Part shown: piece by piece, positions 1 to 8,858 of the stretch
Layout: each line of letters starts with the position of its first letter
Position numbering within the stretch: position 1 is the first letter of the stretch
Origin: Prosthecobacter sp.
GTDB lineage: Bacteria > Verrucomicrobiota > Verrucomicrobiia > Verrucomicrobiales > Verrucomicrobiaceae
NCBI RefSeq assembly: GCF_034366625.1
Contig: NZ_JAXMIH010000008.1
Coordinates: 434,001 to 498,000 of the forward strand
DNA: 64,000 nucleotides
Reading direction: 5' to 3'
The notes under the pieces: model-generated
The model's database searches: none
What the model was told of the DNA's origin: nothing
Seen by the model: the letters and a program-made list of their open reading frames with translations, nothing else
Translations under genes and position numbers: made by a program

Positions 1-1
1 C

Positions 2-1507
2 GTCGATGGCACCGACGTGCAGCGCATGATCGCCCGCGAGGGGCGCCTGCCGCCGGAGCATGCGCTGGCCGTCACCGCCCATCTGTGCGACGCGCTCGGC
101 TACGCGCACAAGCAGGGCATCGTGCATCGCGACATCAAGCCGTCCAATGTGCTCATCGACATGGAGGGTCGCGTCAAAGTCGCCGACTTCGGCCTGGCCA
201 AGCTCACCAACAACGCGCTGAACTCCGGCCTCACGCAAACCGGCATGGCGATGGGCACGCCGGATTATGTGGCTCCCGAAACGCTCACGCTCGGTAGTGA
301 AGTGGACGGACGTGCGGACATCTATGCCGTCGGGGTCATGCTGTATCAGATGCTCACCGGCGACATTCCGCGCGGCATGTTCAAAATGCCGTCGCAGAAG
401 TTTCAGAGCATTGATCCACGCTTCGACGCCATCATCCGCCGCGCCTTGGAGCACGATCGTGAGGAGCGTTATCAAAGCAGTCACGAACTGCGCATGGCGC
501 TGGATGTGATCCTGACCACGCCGCGTGCGGAACCTGGCCAGCAATCCAGCGCCGCGTTGCCCAAGCAGCAGATGCCGGCTCAGGCGCCCGGCCGCACGGT
601 GGTGCCCTCGTCCCGCAATCCGGCTTCAGCGCCGCAACGTCGGCCTGCGCCGGAATTTGAGCCCCCGCTGCCAGTGTCATCACCGCAGCAGTCTTCGACC
701 ATGCCTTATGTCATCGCCGCAGTGGCGATGCTGGGTTTTGGCGGCTGGTTCATTCTGCAAAAAAACCAGCCGCAGGGGCAGGAGGTTGCTCCCGTCACGG
801 CGGACACGGTCGCGGCGGGTAACAACCCTTTTGAGTCATCAGCCTCCACGACGAGTTCTGCTCCTTCCACCCCCACAACTCCCGAGCGTTTGCCGCCGCC
901 CTCCATGTCACCACCAGCGGCGACTTCCAGCACCTCCACGACCACGCGTCCATCTTCCTCCAGCAGTGTCAGCACTCCGGCGCCCAAACCGTCAATGACG
1001 ACGCCCAAAACGGCCACGCCAGCGGTTCCAGCCTCCAGTGGCATCTCCGACCGCCTCGCCGTGCTGGAGTCACAGTTTCAAACCGCCTTCGAGCGCGATG
1101 TGAACACGGTCTTTACCGATCAACTCGCCACGCTGGGCACAGGTTACGTGGCGGCGCTCGACCGTGCCATGCAGGATGCGAGCAAGGCTGGCAGGCTCGA
1201 TGAGGCCATCGCCCTGCGTGAGGAGAAGCAGCGTTTCACCACGCACAAGTTAATGCCGTCCATCGACCCCTCCGGCCTGCACAGCTCGGTGGTAAAGCTC
1301 CGTACCACCTATCGCAGCGCGGAGAAAAACTACTCGGTTCAAAAAGACGCCTTGTCCCTGCCGCTCTACGACCGCTACATCGAGGTGCTCTCCGTTTTGG
1401 AAAAGGAACTCCTCGCCCAGGGCAAGAACGCCGATGCCTCCCGCGTCCGCATCAAGCGGGACGACGTCACCGCCCGCCGCAAGCAGCGCGCGGCCAAGGT
1501 CTCCTGA
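2..1507 (+). CDS. Membrane Ser/Thr protein kinase, C-terminal part (5' end outside window)
   Basis: This is the last ~500 residues of a PknB-like protein kinase. The frame is open from the first bases, so the N-lobe with the P-loop lies upstream of the window. The catalytic loop HRDIKPSN (bases ~125-148, Asp as proton acceptor), DFGLAK (~185-202) and GTPDYVAPE follow in kinase order. A Pro/Ser/Thr-rich linker contains one transmembrane helix (MPYVIAAVAMLGFGGWFIL, ~700-757), which places the kinase in the cytoplasm and the tail outside. The tail (~1045-1500) is predicted helical and charged, with no sensor domain I can name. The signal sensed is unknown. The kinase call is secure; the role is not. 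Confidence 0.9.
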   Translation, partial: VDGTDVQRMIAREGRLPPEHALAVTAHLCDALGYAHKQGIVHRDIKPSNVLIDMEGRVKVADFGLAKLTNNALNSGLTQTGMAMGTPDYVAPETLTLGSEVDGRADIYAVGVMLYQMLTGDIPRGMFKMPSQKFQSIDPRFDAIIRRALEHDREERYQSSHELRMALDVILTTPRAEPGQQSSAALPKQQMPAQAPGRTVVPSSRNPASAPQRRPAPEFEPPLPVSSPQQSSTMPYVIAAVAMLGFGGWFILQKNQPQGQEVAPVTADTVAAGNNPFESSASTTSSAPSTPTTPERLPPPSMSPPAATSSTSTTTRPSSSSSVSTPAPKPSMTTPKTATPAVPASSGISDRLAVLESQFQTAFERDVNTVFTDQLATLGTGYVAALDRAMQDASKAGRLDEAIALREEKQRFTTHKLMPSIDPSGLHSSVVKLRTTYRSAEKNYSVQKDALSLPLYDRYIEVLSVLEKELLAQGKNADASRVRIKRDDVTARRKQRAAKVS

Positions 1508-1522
1508 TCACGCTCCAAGCTC

Positions 1523-1849
1523 ATGCCCTGGTTCCACCTCATCATCGCCGGACTCCTCGAAGTCGCCTGGGCCATCGGTTTGAAGCAGACGGATGGCTGG
1601 ACGCGCCTTTGGCCGAGTGTGATCACCGCGCTGCTCATGATCGCCAGCTTCTTCTTTCTCTCGCTCGCGCTGCGTTCGCTGCCCCTCGGCACGTCCTACG
1701 CCATCTGGACCGGCATCGGAGCCGTCGGCACCGCCTTGATCGGCATCTTCGTCTTTGACGAGCCCCGCACCGCCGCCCGCATCGTTTGTATCGTCCTGAT
1801 CGTCGCCGGAATCGTAGGTTTGAAGCTCGCCAGCACCCCGCAGGCATGA
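1523..1849 (+). CDS. sugE: SMR-family guanidinium exporter (SugE/Gdx type)
   Basis: A 108-residue four-helix small multidrug resistance protein. The N-terminus IAGLLEVAWAIGLK carries the membrane Glu at position 13 that couples proton and substrate exchange. The segments SLPLGTSYAIWTGIGAVG and VAGIVGLKL match the SugE/Gdx branch better than EmrE. Gdx proteins export guanidinium as dual-topology dimers in the inner membrane. The gene starts 15 bp after the kinase stop, so there is no room for a guanidine riboswitch directly upstream and it may be read through from the kinase gene. Substrate is inferred from family resemblance only. Confidence 0.85.
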   Translation: MPWFHLIIAGLLEVAWAIGLKQTDGWTRLWPSVITALLMIASFFFLSLALRSLPLGTSYAIWTGIGAVGTALIGIFVFDEPRTAARIVCIVLIVAGIVGLKLASTPQA

Positions 1850-1929
1850 TTCGGTCATTCTGCATTCGTCATTCATCATTTCCCTCCCCTGTTTGACAAG
1901 CCGCCCCCCAACCTCTTCATTCCACGCCC

Positions 1930-2586
1930 ATGACATCCGATTTCCCCACCTCCATCGCCCCGCACGCCAGCTACATGGTCCCCACCGTCATCGAGTCCGA
2001 AGGACGCGGAGAGCGTGCGTATGACATCTACTCCCGCCTGCTCAAGGACCGCATCATCTTCCTCGGTGGCGAGATCAATGACACGATGGCCTCCATCATC
2101 ATCGCCCAGCTTCTCTTCCTCCAGATGCAGGATCCGAAGAAGGACATCAACATCTACGTCAACAGCCCCGGCGGCAGCGTCACCGCCGGTCTCGCCATCT
2201 ACGACACCATGCAGTTCCTCACCTGCGATGTCTGCACCTACAGCATCGGCCTCGTCGCCTCCATGGGAGCCGTTTTGCTCGCCGCAGGCACCAAAGGCAA
2301 GCGCTACGCCCTGCCCAACAGCGACATCATGATCCATCAGGTCTCCGGTGGCGCCCGCGGCACCGCCAGCGATGTCGAGCGCACCGTCGAATACATGTTC
2401 AACCTCAAGAAGCGCCTCAACCGCATCCTCGCTTTCCACACCGGAAAATCCGTCGAGCAGATCGAGCGCGACGCCGACCGCGACAACTACATGTCCGCCG
2501 CCCAGGCCGCCGAATACGGCCTCGTGGACAAAGTCCTCACCAGCAGCCGCGACATCGCCGCCCTGGCCGCCGGCGAAGCGAAGTGA
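1930..2586 (+). CDS. clpP: ATP-dependent Clp protease proteolytic subunit
   Basis: A 218-residue ClpP serine peptidase. The catalytic triad reads Ser111 (in GLVASMGA), His136 (in IMIHQ) and Asp185, with the same 25- and 49-residue spacings as E. coli ClpP. The substrate strand [11 protein letters not shown] is intact. ClpP forms two stacked heptamers in the cytoplasm and degrades proteins unfolded by ClpX or ClpA-type partners; none of these is in the window. The N-terminal ~15 residues are probably a short propeptide region. It is followed by a GTCAAG/CTTGAC inverted repeat rather than directly by the next gene. Confidence 0.96.
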   Translation: MTSDFPTSIAPHASYMVPTVIESEGRGERAYDIYSRLLKDRIIFLGGEINDTMASIIIAQLLFLQMQDPKKDINIYVNSPGGSVTAGLAIYDTMQFLTCDVCTYSIGLVASMGAVLLAAGTKGKRYALPNSDIMIHQVSGGARGTASDVERTVEYMFNLKKRLNRILAFHTGKSVEQIERDADRDNYMSAAQAAEYGLVDKVLTSSRDIAALAAGEAK

Positions 2587-2592
2587 GGAGCA

Positions 2593-2690
2593 GGTCAAGA
2601 CTACGTCGTCAAGAAGGTCAAGAGTTGTCAAGGCGGTGCCCGTCACAACTCTTGACCACCACTTGACCTTCTTGACTACTCCTTGACCTT
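2593..2690. repeat. Intergenic inverted repeat of GTCAAG/CTTGAC units
   Basis: Four GTCAAG units (2594, 2608, 2617, 2627) are mirrored by four CTTGAC units (2651, 2662, 2671, 2682). The innermost arms AAGAGTTGT (2620-2628) and ACAACTCTT (2645-2653) are exact, so transcripts could fold into a long imperfect hairpin. It lies between clpP and the sugar isomerase. Similar unit-built inverted repeats occur at 12776-12915 and 33111-33199. Confidence 0.75.
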
Positions 2691-2697
2691 GCCCGTC

Positions 2698-3612
2698 ATG
2701 AAACTCGGCTTCGTCACCGCCATCCTCCCCGAACTTTCGTTCGACAACGTCCTCAACTTCGCCCGCCACGAAGGCTTCTCCACCGTCGAGGTCATGTGCT
2801 GGCCCCTCGGCAAGGCCGAGCGCAAATACGCCGGTGTCACGCACATCGACGTCACCTCACTGTCGAAAACCAAGGCTCAGAACATCCTCGGCCAGTGCCA
2901 GGATCAAGGTGTCAGCATCAGCGCCCTCGGCTACTACCCGAACATGCTCGATCCCGACGCCGAAACCTCCCGCGTCGCCGTCGCCCACTTCAAAAAAGTC
3001 ATCGCCGCCGCTCCCAAGCTCAGCCTCAAAAACGTCAACGGCTTCGTCGGTCGCGACTGGACCCAGACCGTCGATGAAAACTGGCCGCGCTTCCTCAAAA
3101 TCTGGAAACCCATCATCCAGCACGCCGAAGACCACGGCGTGATGATCGGCATCGAAAACTGCCCCATGTCCTTCACCCGCGACGAATGGCCCGGAGGCAA
3201 AAACCTCCTCACCACGCCACAAATCTGGCGCCGAGCCTTCAACGACATCGATTCACCCAACTTCGGCCTCAACTACGACCCCAGCCACTTCATCCTCCAA
3301 GGCATGGACCCGCTCAGCCCGCTCGCCGAGTTCAAATCCAAGCTCTTCCACCTCCACGCCAAGGATGTGAAGATCAACCACGCCGCCCTCAACGAAGTCG
3401 GCCGCTTCGACTTCCCCCTCAAGTGGCACCAGCCCAGAATCCCCGGCTACGGCGACATCAACTGGCCCCAGTTCATGGCCGAACTCATGCGCATCGGCTA
3501 CGACGGCCCCCTCTGCATCGAAGTCGAAGACGACACCTTCGGCAAAACCCTCGAAGGCCGCATGAAAGCTCTCAAAGTCGCAAGAAACGTGCTTGCTCCG
3601 TTCTTTGGTTAA
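2698..3612 (+). CDS. Sugar phosphate isomerase/epimerase, TIM barrel
   Basis: A 304-residue protein of the xylose isomerase-like / AP endonuclease 2 TIM-barrel family, without a signal peptide and hence cytoplasmic. Strand-end metal-ligand motifs appear in order: IGIENCPMSF (Glu), NYDPSHF (Asp, His), LHAKDVK (His, Asp) and PLCIEVEDD (Glu), consistent with a divalent-metal sugar epimerase. ATG at 2698 is chosen over an in-frame TTG at 2683 because the latter lies inside the repeat and would add only five residues. The substrate is unknown; relatives act on ketoses such as tagatose, psicose or inositol derivatives. Confidence 0.85.
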   Translation: MKLGFVTAILPELSFDNVLNFARHEGFSTVEVMCWPLGKAERKYAGVTHIDVTSLSKTKAQNILGQCQDQGVSISALGYYPNMLDPDAETSRVAVAHFKKVIAAAPKLSLKNVNGFVGRDWTQTVDENWPRFLKIWKPIIQHAEDHGVMIGIENCPMSFTRDEWPGGKNLLTTPQIWRRAFNDIDSPNFGLNYDPSHFILQGMDPLSPLAEFKSKLFHLHAKDVKINHAALNEVGRFDFPLKWHQPRIPGYGDINWPQFMAELMRIGYDGPLCIEVEDDTFGKTLEGRMKALKVARNVLAPFFG

Positions 3613-3635
3613 GTTTTAACAACGGTAACAAGTTT

Positions 3636-3923
3636 ATGAACGATCCTAAACAGAACATGGCGGCTATCCTTCGCCACATAAAGGATGCCGAGAAGGAGCT
3701 TTCGGCTGCATTGGCGCTCTTTGAGAAGTTTTCAAAGAAAGGCAGCAAAAATGGTGCCCGACGTATGGACGCGTTAATTAAGGCCAGAATGACGATTGCA
3801 GTTGTCCGCTCTCATCTACCTCAAGATTGGCAAGAGTCCGGCTGGTTCGATGACGCAGAGCATTTAGATTTCCTCAATGCTCTAGTGAAAGAGATGAATC
3901 CAGAACGTGGCGATCGCTCATAA
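3636..3923 (+). CDS. Hypothetical protein, 95 residues
   Basis: Begins with ATG 23 bp after the isomerase stop. The product is charged and predicted helical, with Lys-rich patches (EKFSKKGSKNGARR) and a C-terminal segment containing WQESGWFDDAEHLDF. No signal peptide or membrane segment is visible and I do not recognise the family. The DNA is visibly more A+T-rich and less biased at third codon positions than its neighbours, suggesting later acquisition or low expression. The uninterrupted frame and plausible start support a real gene. Confidence 0.55.
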   Translation: MNDPKQNMAAILRHIKDAEKELSAALALFEKFSKKGSKNGARRMDALIKARMTIAVVRSHLPQDWQESGWFDDAEHLDFLNALVKEMNPERGDRS

Positions 3924-3931
3924 GGCACTCA

Positions 3932-4486
3932 TTAATCGCGCATAATCTTCGCCCCATCGCCGCGTCTGAAACGCATCTGCATTTTTTCTGCCCCGTTTTG
4001 TATTAGCAGCAAATTCAACTGATCCTCAAAAAGCCCGTCGAAAATTTCATTTCGTAGCGAAGCGCCTTTCAAACCTCCCGGAAGCGCGATTTCGAAAAAC
4101 ACCGTCACCGCCGGATCACCGCTCTTCGCACTCTCGGCATCCAACTCACGCCCCACCCACTCGATCTTGGCCACTTTACCTACTGCATCCGTCACCACGA
4201 AGGTTTTGGCGAGGTAGGCCTGGATTTGAGCGTCGATTTCGGCGACGGGCGTTTTGTCGAGGCGCATCTCGCGCTCGCTCTGGCGGATGAGGGCGAGTTC
4301 GAGGTCGTTGACGAAGACGGTGAGGCTGACTTCGAGCCTTTTCGTCGTCGGATTGTATTCCGCCTCGGCAGTGGATTGATGGAGCGAGTGCGCGTGAAGA
4401 CTGGTGACGAATGCGAACAGCAAGACGGCCCAGGAGCGCGGACTTTTAGTCCGCAGCATGCAAAGGGCTGTTTTTCGGTCTGCCAT
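3932..4486 (-). CDS. DUF6702-like exported protein
   Basis: A protein of up to 184 residues with an export signal (AVLLFAFVTSLHAHS) and beta-rich motifs typical of DUF6702: HQSTAEAEYN near the mature N-terminus and a conserved-looking C-terminal FDGLFEDQLNLLLI. DUF6702 genes often lie next to M1 peptidases, and here one lies directly upstream on the same strand. The role is unknown. Start codons at 4486 (MADRK) and 4459 (MLRTKS) are both possible. Either way translation begins inside a REP pair (4433-4533), and residues LRTKSPRS are encoded by one of its hairpins. Family call is by pattern and neighbourhood. Confidence 0.72.
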   Translation of the reverse strand: MADRKTALCMLRTKSPRSWAVLLFAFVTSLHAHSLHQSTAEAEYNPTTKRLEVSLTVFVNDLELALIRQSEREMRLDKTPVAEIDAQIQAYLAKTFVVTDAVGKVAKIEWVGRELDAESAKSGDPAVTVFFEIALPGGLKGASLRNEIFDGLFEDQLNLLLIQNGAEKMQMRFRRGDGAKIMRD

Positions 4487-4533
4487 GGGTTGGGGGATTG
4501 CGGGAGCGCTGCGGGCTCGGAGGCCCGCGCTCC
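4433..4533. repeat. REP/BIME-like pair of hairpins at the start of the DUF6702 gene
   Basis: The outer sequences GGAGCGC (4433) and GCGCTCC (4527) enclose two hairpins: GCGGACT-TTT-AGTCCGC (4438-4454) and GCGGGCT-CGGA-GGCCCGC (4511-4528, with one T-G pair). The layout and stem sequence match the REP pairs flanking the RAYT gene at 20042-20854. The start codons of the minus-strand DUF6702 gene lie in the spacer between the hairpins. Confidence 0.78.
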
Positions 4534-4535
4534 GG

Positions 4536-6875
4536 TTACTTCTTCGGCTCGACCTTCTTCTCGTCGTCTTTCTTCTCCGGCTTTGTCAGCTCACGCATCG
4601 GATTCGGGGCCTTGTCCTCCTTGAAGAGCTGGAATTTGCTTTTCACGGGGCGGCGGGGCCAGAAGTTGTTTTCCACATCGGTGTCCACGAGTTCCTGGCG
4701 CGGGTCGAAGGTGACGGATTTCAGCTCCTTCTTCGTGAAGAGCAGCTTGGAGGACTTGTCCGTGTTAAAGCGCCAGATTTCGGCGGGCAGCTTGATTTCC
4801 TCGGTGCTGCCGTCGGTGTATTCGACCTTCAGAATCACCGGTGTGACGATCCCGCCAACGTTACGCAGCTTGATGGCGTAAAAGTTATGCTTCGTTTGCA
4901 GCAGCTTCGGATCGATCTCCTCCTCGTTGAGATCTTTGATGAGCGTCTCGAACTTCTTCTTCTCGCTCGGCAGCACGGTGGTCTTGTCGAAGCTGTCGTA
5001 GAAGTCCTTCAGCTCGGGATAACGATCCACGCGCTTCGAGAGCGGGTAGTTGCGTTCGCGCGTGGTGGTTTTCGGCAGTTCGTCCTCCTCCTGCTTCTTT
5101 TTCTTCTTCTCGATGGCGGGATCGCGTGTGTCGAGCTGCAGCCACTTCACTTCATCGACGGCCACATCGACGTGATCGACGCTGTAAAACCAGCCGCGCC
5201 AGAACCAGTCGAGATCGACACCGCTGGCATCCTCCAGCGTGCGGAAGAAATCGCTCGGCGTGGGCCGCTTGAACATCCAGCGCTTCGCATAGGTTTTGAA
5301 CGCGTGATCGAAGGCCTCGCGGCCCAGAATGTGCTCGCGCAGGATGTTCAGGGCCACGGTGGGCTGGCCGTAGGCGTTCGGGCCGAGATCGGCGATGGAC
5401 TCCGAGTTCGTCATCACTGGCACACGGTCCGTCGTGCGCATGTAATCGACCATGCCACGCTCATTGCGGCGATGCTTCCAGTCGTTCTCCCATTCCTCCT
5501 CCGTGAGGTATTCCACGAACGAATTCAGCCCCTCGTCCATCCACGTCCACTGCCGCTCGTCGCTGTTCACGATCATCGGGAAGTAATTGTGCCCCACCTC
5601 ATGAATCACGACACCGATGAGCGCATACTTCGTTTTCTCCGGATAGGTGCCGTCTTTCTCAGGTCGTGGCCCATTGAAGCAGATCATCGGGTATTCCATG
5701 CCGCCCACGGGTCCATTCACCGACCACGCGACGGGATACGGATACGCGAAGGTGTAGCGCGAATAGACCTGGATCGTGTGTGCGATGGCATGCGTCGAAT
5801 ACTTGTCCCACAGCGGCATGCCTTCCTTCGGGTAAAGCGACATCGCCATCACCGGCTTGCCATTCACACTCGCGCCTTCTACGGCCATCGCATCCCACGC
5901 GAATTTGCGCGACGAGGCGAAGGCAAAGTCACGCACGTTGTCCGCCTTGAACACCCAGGTCTTCTTGCCCTTAGGCTTGCTTTTCTCAGCCGCCTTCGCT
6001 TCCTCCGGCGTGACGATGAACATTGGCTTCTTCGTCTCACCCTGCGCCTGCTTGAGCCGCTCACGCTGTGTTTCAGTCAAAACACCTTCCGCATTCTGCA
6101 AAGCGCCCGTCGCCGCCACGAGATGATCGTCCGGCACGGTGAGGCGCACGGTGTAGTCGCCAAATTCGAGCGTGAACTCGCCCGTGCCCAGGAACTGCTT
6201 GTTGATCCAGCCCGCGTAGTCCGTGTAGGCCGCCATGCGCGGGAACCACTGCGCGATGGTGTAGATGCAGTTGCCGTCCTCTTTGAAGAACTCGTAGCCC
6301 GTGCGCGCGTTGATGTGCTTGCAGTCATTGATCGGATAACTCCACGCGATCTTGAACACAAAATCCGCCCCTGCCGCCAGTGACTGAGGCAGATCAAGCC
6401 GCAGCATCGTTTTCACAATCGAATGCGGCAACGCCGCGCCCTGCGCATCGGTGAGTTTGCTGATTTTCATCTCGCCATCGTAGGTCTCATAAGTCAGCAG
6501 GCGGTCGAGCGCCGAGTAGGTGATCTTTGATGGATCAATCCCACGCTTCGTGTTCGGCGCGGCCCGCGAGTCCGCGTTATGAGATAGATAATTTTGATCA
6601 AGCTGCACCCACAGATACTCCAGCGCGTCCGGCGACGCGTTATGATACGTCACCGTCGCCTCGGCGGTGATCGTGCGCTTCACATCATCCAGCTCCACGT
6701 TGATGTCATAGTCTGCCCTGTTCTGCCAATATCCCGTCCCCGGCGCTCCCGAAGCGTTCCGCTGCGCCGAAGGCGTTGGAATCGAGGGATCAAGCTGCTG
6801 AAACTTGCCGACGGGAGCACCCGATTCGGCGGCGGTGAGCAGGATAGGGGAAAGCAGGAACAAAAAGCGCTTCAT
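4536..6875 (-). CDS. M1-family metallopeptidase, exported
   Basis: A 779-residue gluzincin aminopeptidase. The zinc site HEVGH (His425) is followed about 20 residues later by the third ligand Glu in WMDEGLNSF, and the exopeptidase-type motif GGMEYPM precedes it. The N-terminus MKRFLFLLSPILLTAAESGA is a signal peptide, so it acts in the periplasm or outside. ATG at 6875 is chosen because upstream in-frame codons give low-complexity sequence before the signal peptide. A Lys/Glu-rich tail (PEKKDDEKKVEPKK) ends the protein. It is upstream of the DUF6702 gene on the same strand, probably co-transcribed across the REP pair. Role: peptide degradation; substrates unknown. Confidence 0.9.
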   Translation of the reverse strand: MKRFLFLLSPILLTAAESGAPVGKFQQLDPSIPTPSAQRNASGAPGTGYWQNRADYDINVELDDVKRTITAEATVTYHNASPDALEYLWVQLDQNYLSHNADSRAAPNTKRGIDPSKITYSALDRLLTYETYDGEMKISKLTDAQGAALPHSIVKTMLRLDLPQSLAAGADFVFKIAWSYPINDCKHINARTGYEFFKEDGNCIYTIAQWFPRMAAYTDYAGWINKQFLGTGEFTLEFGDYTVRLTVPDDHLVAATGALQNAEGVLTETQRERLKQAQGETKKPMFIVTPEEAKAAEKSKPKGKKTWVFKADNVRDFAFASSRKFAWDAMAVEGASVNGKPVMAMSLYPKEGMPLWDKYSTHAIAHTIQVYSRYTFAYPYPVAWSVNGPVGGMEYPMICFNGPRPEKDGTYPEKTKYALIGVVIHEVGHNYFPMIVNSDERQWTWMDEGLNSFVEYLTEEEWENDWKHRRNERGMVDYMRTTDRVPVMTNSESIADLGPNAYGQPTVALNILREHILGREAFDHAFKTYAKRWMFKRPTPSDFFRTLEDASGVDLDWFWRGWFYSVDHVDVAVDEVKWLQLDTRDPAIEKKKKKQEEDELPKTTTRERNYPLSKRVDRYPELKDFYDSFDKTTVLPSEKKKFETLIKDLNEEEIDPKLLQTKHNFYAIKLRNVGGIVTPVILKVEYTDGSTEEIKLPAEIWRFNTDKSSKLLFTKKELKSVTFDPRQELVDTDVENNFWPRRPVKSKFQLFKEDKAPNPMRELTKPEKKDDEKKVEPKK

Positions 6876-6938
6876 GGCCGGTGATTCTCCAAAACGTGGT
6901 GCGGAAGGCAAGTGTTCCGTTGGACGCGGCAGCGTTTT

Positions 6939-7011
6939 GGAGTGCTCCAGCCCTCTGGAGCTTTTCGACAGCCCAGCGCCATGCGAAAGCGCCGGAGGGC
7001 CGGCGCACTCC
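6939..7011. repeat. REP/BIME-like hairpin pair in a divergent promoter region
   Basis: The outer GGAGTG (6939) and CACTCC (7006) enclose hairpins GCTCCAG-CCCT-CTGGAGC (6944-6961) and GCGCCGG-AGGG-CCGGCGC (6989-7006). Both have seven-base stems and four-base loops, the same architecture as the RAYT-linked pairs but with different stems. It lies between the divergent starts of the M1 peptidase and an exported isomerase. Confidence 0.68.
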
Positions 7012-7074
7012 AGGACGCTTGCGCGGAATTGAATGCTCTTGCCAGCCTCCGCGCATTCTGATTGCATCCTCGCC

Positions 7075-8085
7075 ATGAATCCGCCCACCGACTCCCTTTC
7101 CCGTCGTGATGCTCTCAAGGCCACCATCGCCTCGGTCGGTCTTTCCACGCTCGCCTTTGAGCCTGCAAAGGCTGTTCAACCCGCAGTCCCGGATGCAAGG
7201 CGTGGATCGACGAAGAAATACGACATGCTCAAGTCGATCAACCTCTGGGCCTTTCCGTATCCCGAGCGCATGACGCTGCGCGAGTGCCTGCAACTCGCGA
7301 GAGACGCCGGATTCGACGGCATCGAGCTGAACTACGACCTCGACAACGATCTCTCACCGAAACACGGCACGGCGGATTATGTCAAAATACGCAAGATGGC
7401 CGATGAGATCGGCATCCAGATCAGCGGACTCTGCTCCTTCCTCTTCTGGCCGTATCCGCTGACGAGCAACGATCCCGCCAAGCGTGCGCAGGGCATGGAG
7501 CTGGCTGGAAAGATCGCGCAATGCGCGCATGACCTCGGTGTGGAGAACGTGCTAGTTGTGCCGGGTGCCGTTCACATCCCGTGGCGCACGGATCACGAGC
7601 CGGTGGCGAATGATGTGTGCGACCAGCGTGCCCGCGAGGCTGTGGGCCAGCTCGAAAAGCAGGCCGCGAAACTGAAGGTCTGCCTCAACATCGAAAACAT
7701 CTTCTTCAACGGTTATCTCATGACGCCAATGGAGATGAATGCCTTTGTGGATGGTGTCGGCAGCGAGCATGTGCGCGTGCATTTTGACACGGGGAACATC
7801 AGCATGTTCCAGTTCCCCGAGCATTGGGCCAAGGTGCTCGGCAACCGCACGAAGAACGTCCACCTGAAGGAGTTCACCAAAAAAGGGACCGATTTCAGTC
7901 TCGAAACCTTCCGCCCGTTGCTCGACGGCACCACGAACTGGCCCGCCGTCACCGACGCGCTCGCAGAGACAGGCTACAAGGGCTTCCTGACCTTCGAATA
8001 CTTCCATCCGTATGCCCATTACCCCGAGGCGCTCATCTGGCAGACCTCCGACTCACTGGATCGCATCCTCGGCCGCAAATCATGA
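7075..8085 (+). CDS. Tat-exported sugar phosphate isomerase/epimerase
   Basis: A 336-residue TIM-barrel protein of the xylose isomerase-like family. The N-terminus has a twin-arginine type signal (SRRDALKATIA, then a hydrophobic stretch ending EPAKA), so it is likely folded and exported. Metal-site motifs are LNIENIFF (Glu), VHFDTGN (Asp), VHLKEF (His) and FLTFEYF (Glu). ATG at 7075 places the signal at the N-terminus. Its stop overlaps the start of the TauE-like permease (ATGA), so the two are translationally coupled. Substrate unknown. Confidence 0.85.
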   Translation: MNPPTDSLSRRDALKATIASVGLSTLAFEPAKAVQPAVPDARRGSTKKYDMLKSINLWAFPYPERMTLRECLQLARDAGFDGIELNYDLDNDLSPKHGTADYVKIRKMADEIGIQISGLCSFLFWPYPLTSNDPAKRAQGMELAGKIAQCAHDLGVENVLVVPGAVHIPWRTDHEPVANDVCDQRAREAVGQLEKQAAKLKVCLNIENIFFNGYLMTPMEMNAFVDGVGSEHVRVHFDTGNISMFQFPEHWAKVLGNRTKNVHLKEFTKKGTDFSLETFRPLLDGTTNWPAVTDALAETGYKGFLTFEYFHPYAHYPEALIWQTSDSLDRILGRKS

Positions 8086-8843
8086 GCTGGGAGGTCATCA
8101 CACTCTTGTTCCTTGCCGGACTCAGCGCCGGGTTCATCGACGCCATCGCGGGTGGTGGCGGTTTGATCTCGGTGCCGGCTTTGTTATGGGCCGGATTGCC
8201 GCCGCAGATGGCATTGGGCACGAACAAGATGCAGTCCACCTGGGGCACGCTGATGGCGGTAAGGAAGTATGCGAAGGCCGGATTGGTTTCGTGGCCTCAG
8301 GTGCGGCTCACGGTGCTTGTCACGTTTGTGTTCGCCTGCCTCGGCACCTGGACGGTCACGCAGGTGAGCAACGAGGTGCTCAAAAAGATCGTGCCGTGGA
8401 TGTTGCTCGGCATCGCGGTGTATGTGTTGCTCAGTCCTGGCCTCGGGAGGACCGCCGCAAAAGCGAGATTGAGCTTGGTGGCCTTCGCTTGTCTCGCAGG
8501 AAGCGTGCTGGGCTTTTACGATGGCTTCTTTGGTCCCGGCACCGGCACGTTTTGGACGATGGCCTGCATCTCACTGCTCGGCCTGGAACTCACACGAGCC
8601 ACCGCGTTCACGAAGGTGGTCAATCTCACGAGCAACATGGCCTCGCTGCTTGTGTTTGTGATTTCAGACCGCGTGCATTACCCCATCGCCTTCGCCATGA
8701 TCGCCGGACAGCTTATCGGCGGGCGTCTCGGAGCTTCGATGGCGATCCGGCATGGCTCACCGTTCATTCGTGTCATTTTCATCACCGTCGTCTTCGCCAT
8801 GGTGATCAAACTGCTGTGGGATCAATTTGGAACATGGGGATGA
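8082..8843 (+). CDS. TauE/SafE-family membrane permease
   Basis: A 253-residue integral membrane protein with about seven to eight hydrophobic helices. The N-terminal AGFIDAIAGGGGLISVPALL and internal FYDGFFGPGTGTF are the two related half-motifs of the TauE/SafE family. Members move sulfite, sulfoacetate or other organosulfur anions, but many are uncharacterised. The start overlaps the preceding stop by one ATGA, and the next gene follows within about 15 bp, so it belongs to a four-gene operon ending in a mercaptohistidine-type methyltransferase. A sulfur-related role is only an inference from this context. Confidence 0.85.
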   Translation: MSWEVITLLFLAGLSAGFIDAIAGGGGLISVPALLWAGLPPQMALGTNKMQSTWGTLMAVRKYAKAGLVSWPQVRLTVLVTFVFACLGTWTVTQVSNEVLKKIVPWMLLGIAVYVLLSPGLGRTAAKARLSLVAFACLAGSVLGFYDGFFGPGTGTFWTMACISLLGLELTRATAFTKVVNLTSNMASLLVFVISDRVHYPIAFAMIAGQLIGGRLGASMAIRHGSPFIRVIFITVVFAMVIKLLWDQFGTWG

Positions 8844-8858
8844 TTTGTGGCGTCCGGC

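Noticed and set aside
4404..6383. Long open frame on the plus strand opposite the M1 peptidase
   Set aside because: It is the complement of a gene with clear zinc-peptidase motifs. Its translation is Leu/Arg-rich low-complexity sequence, as expected from GC-rich antisense frames.
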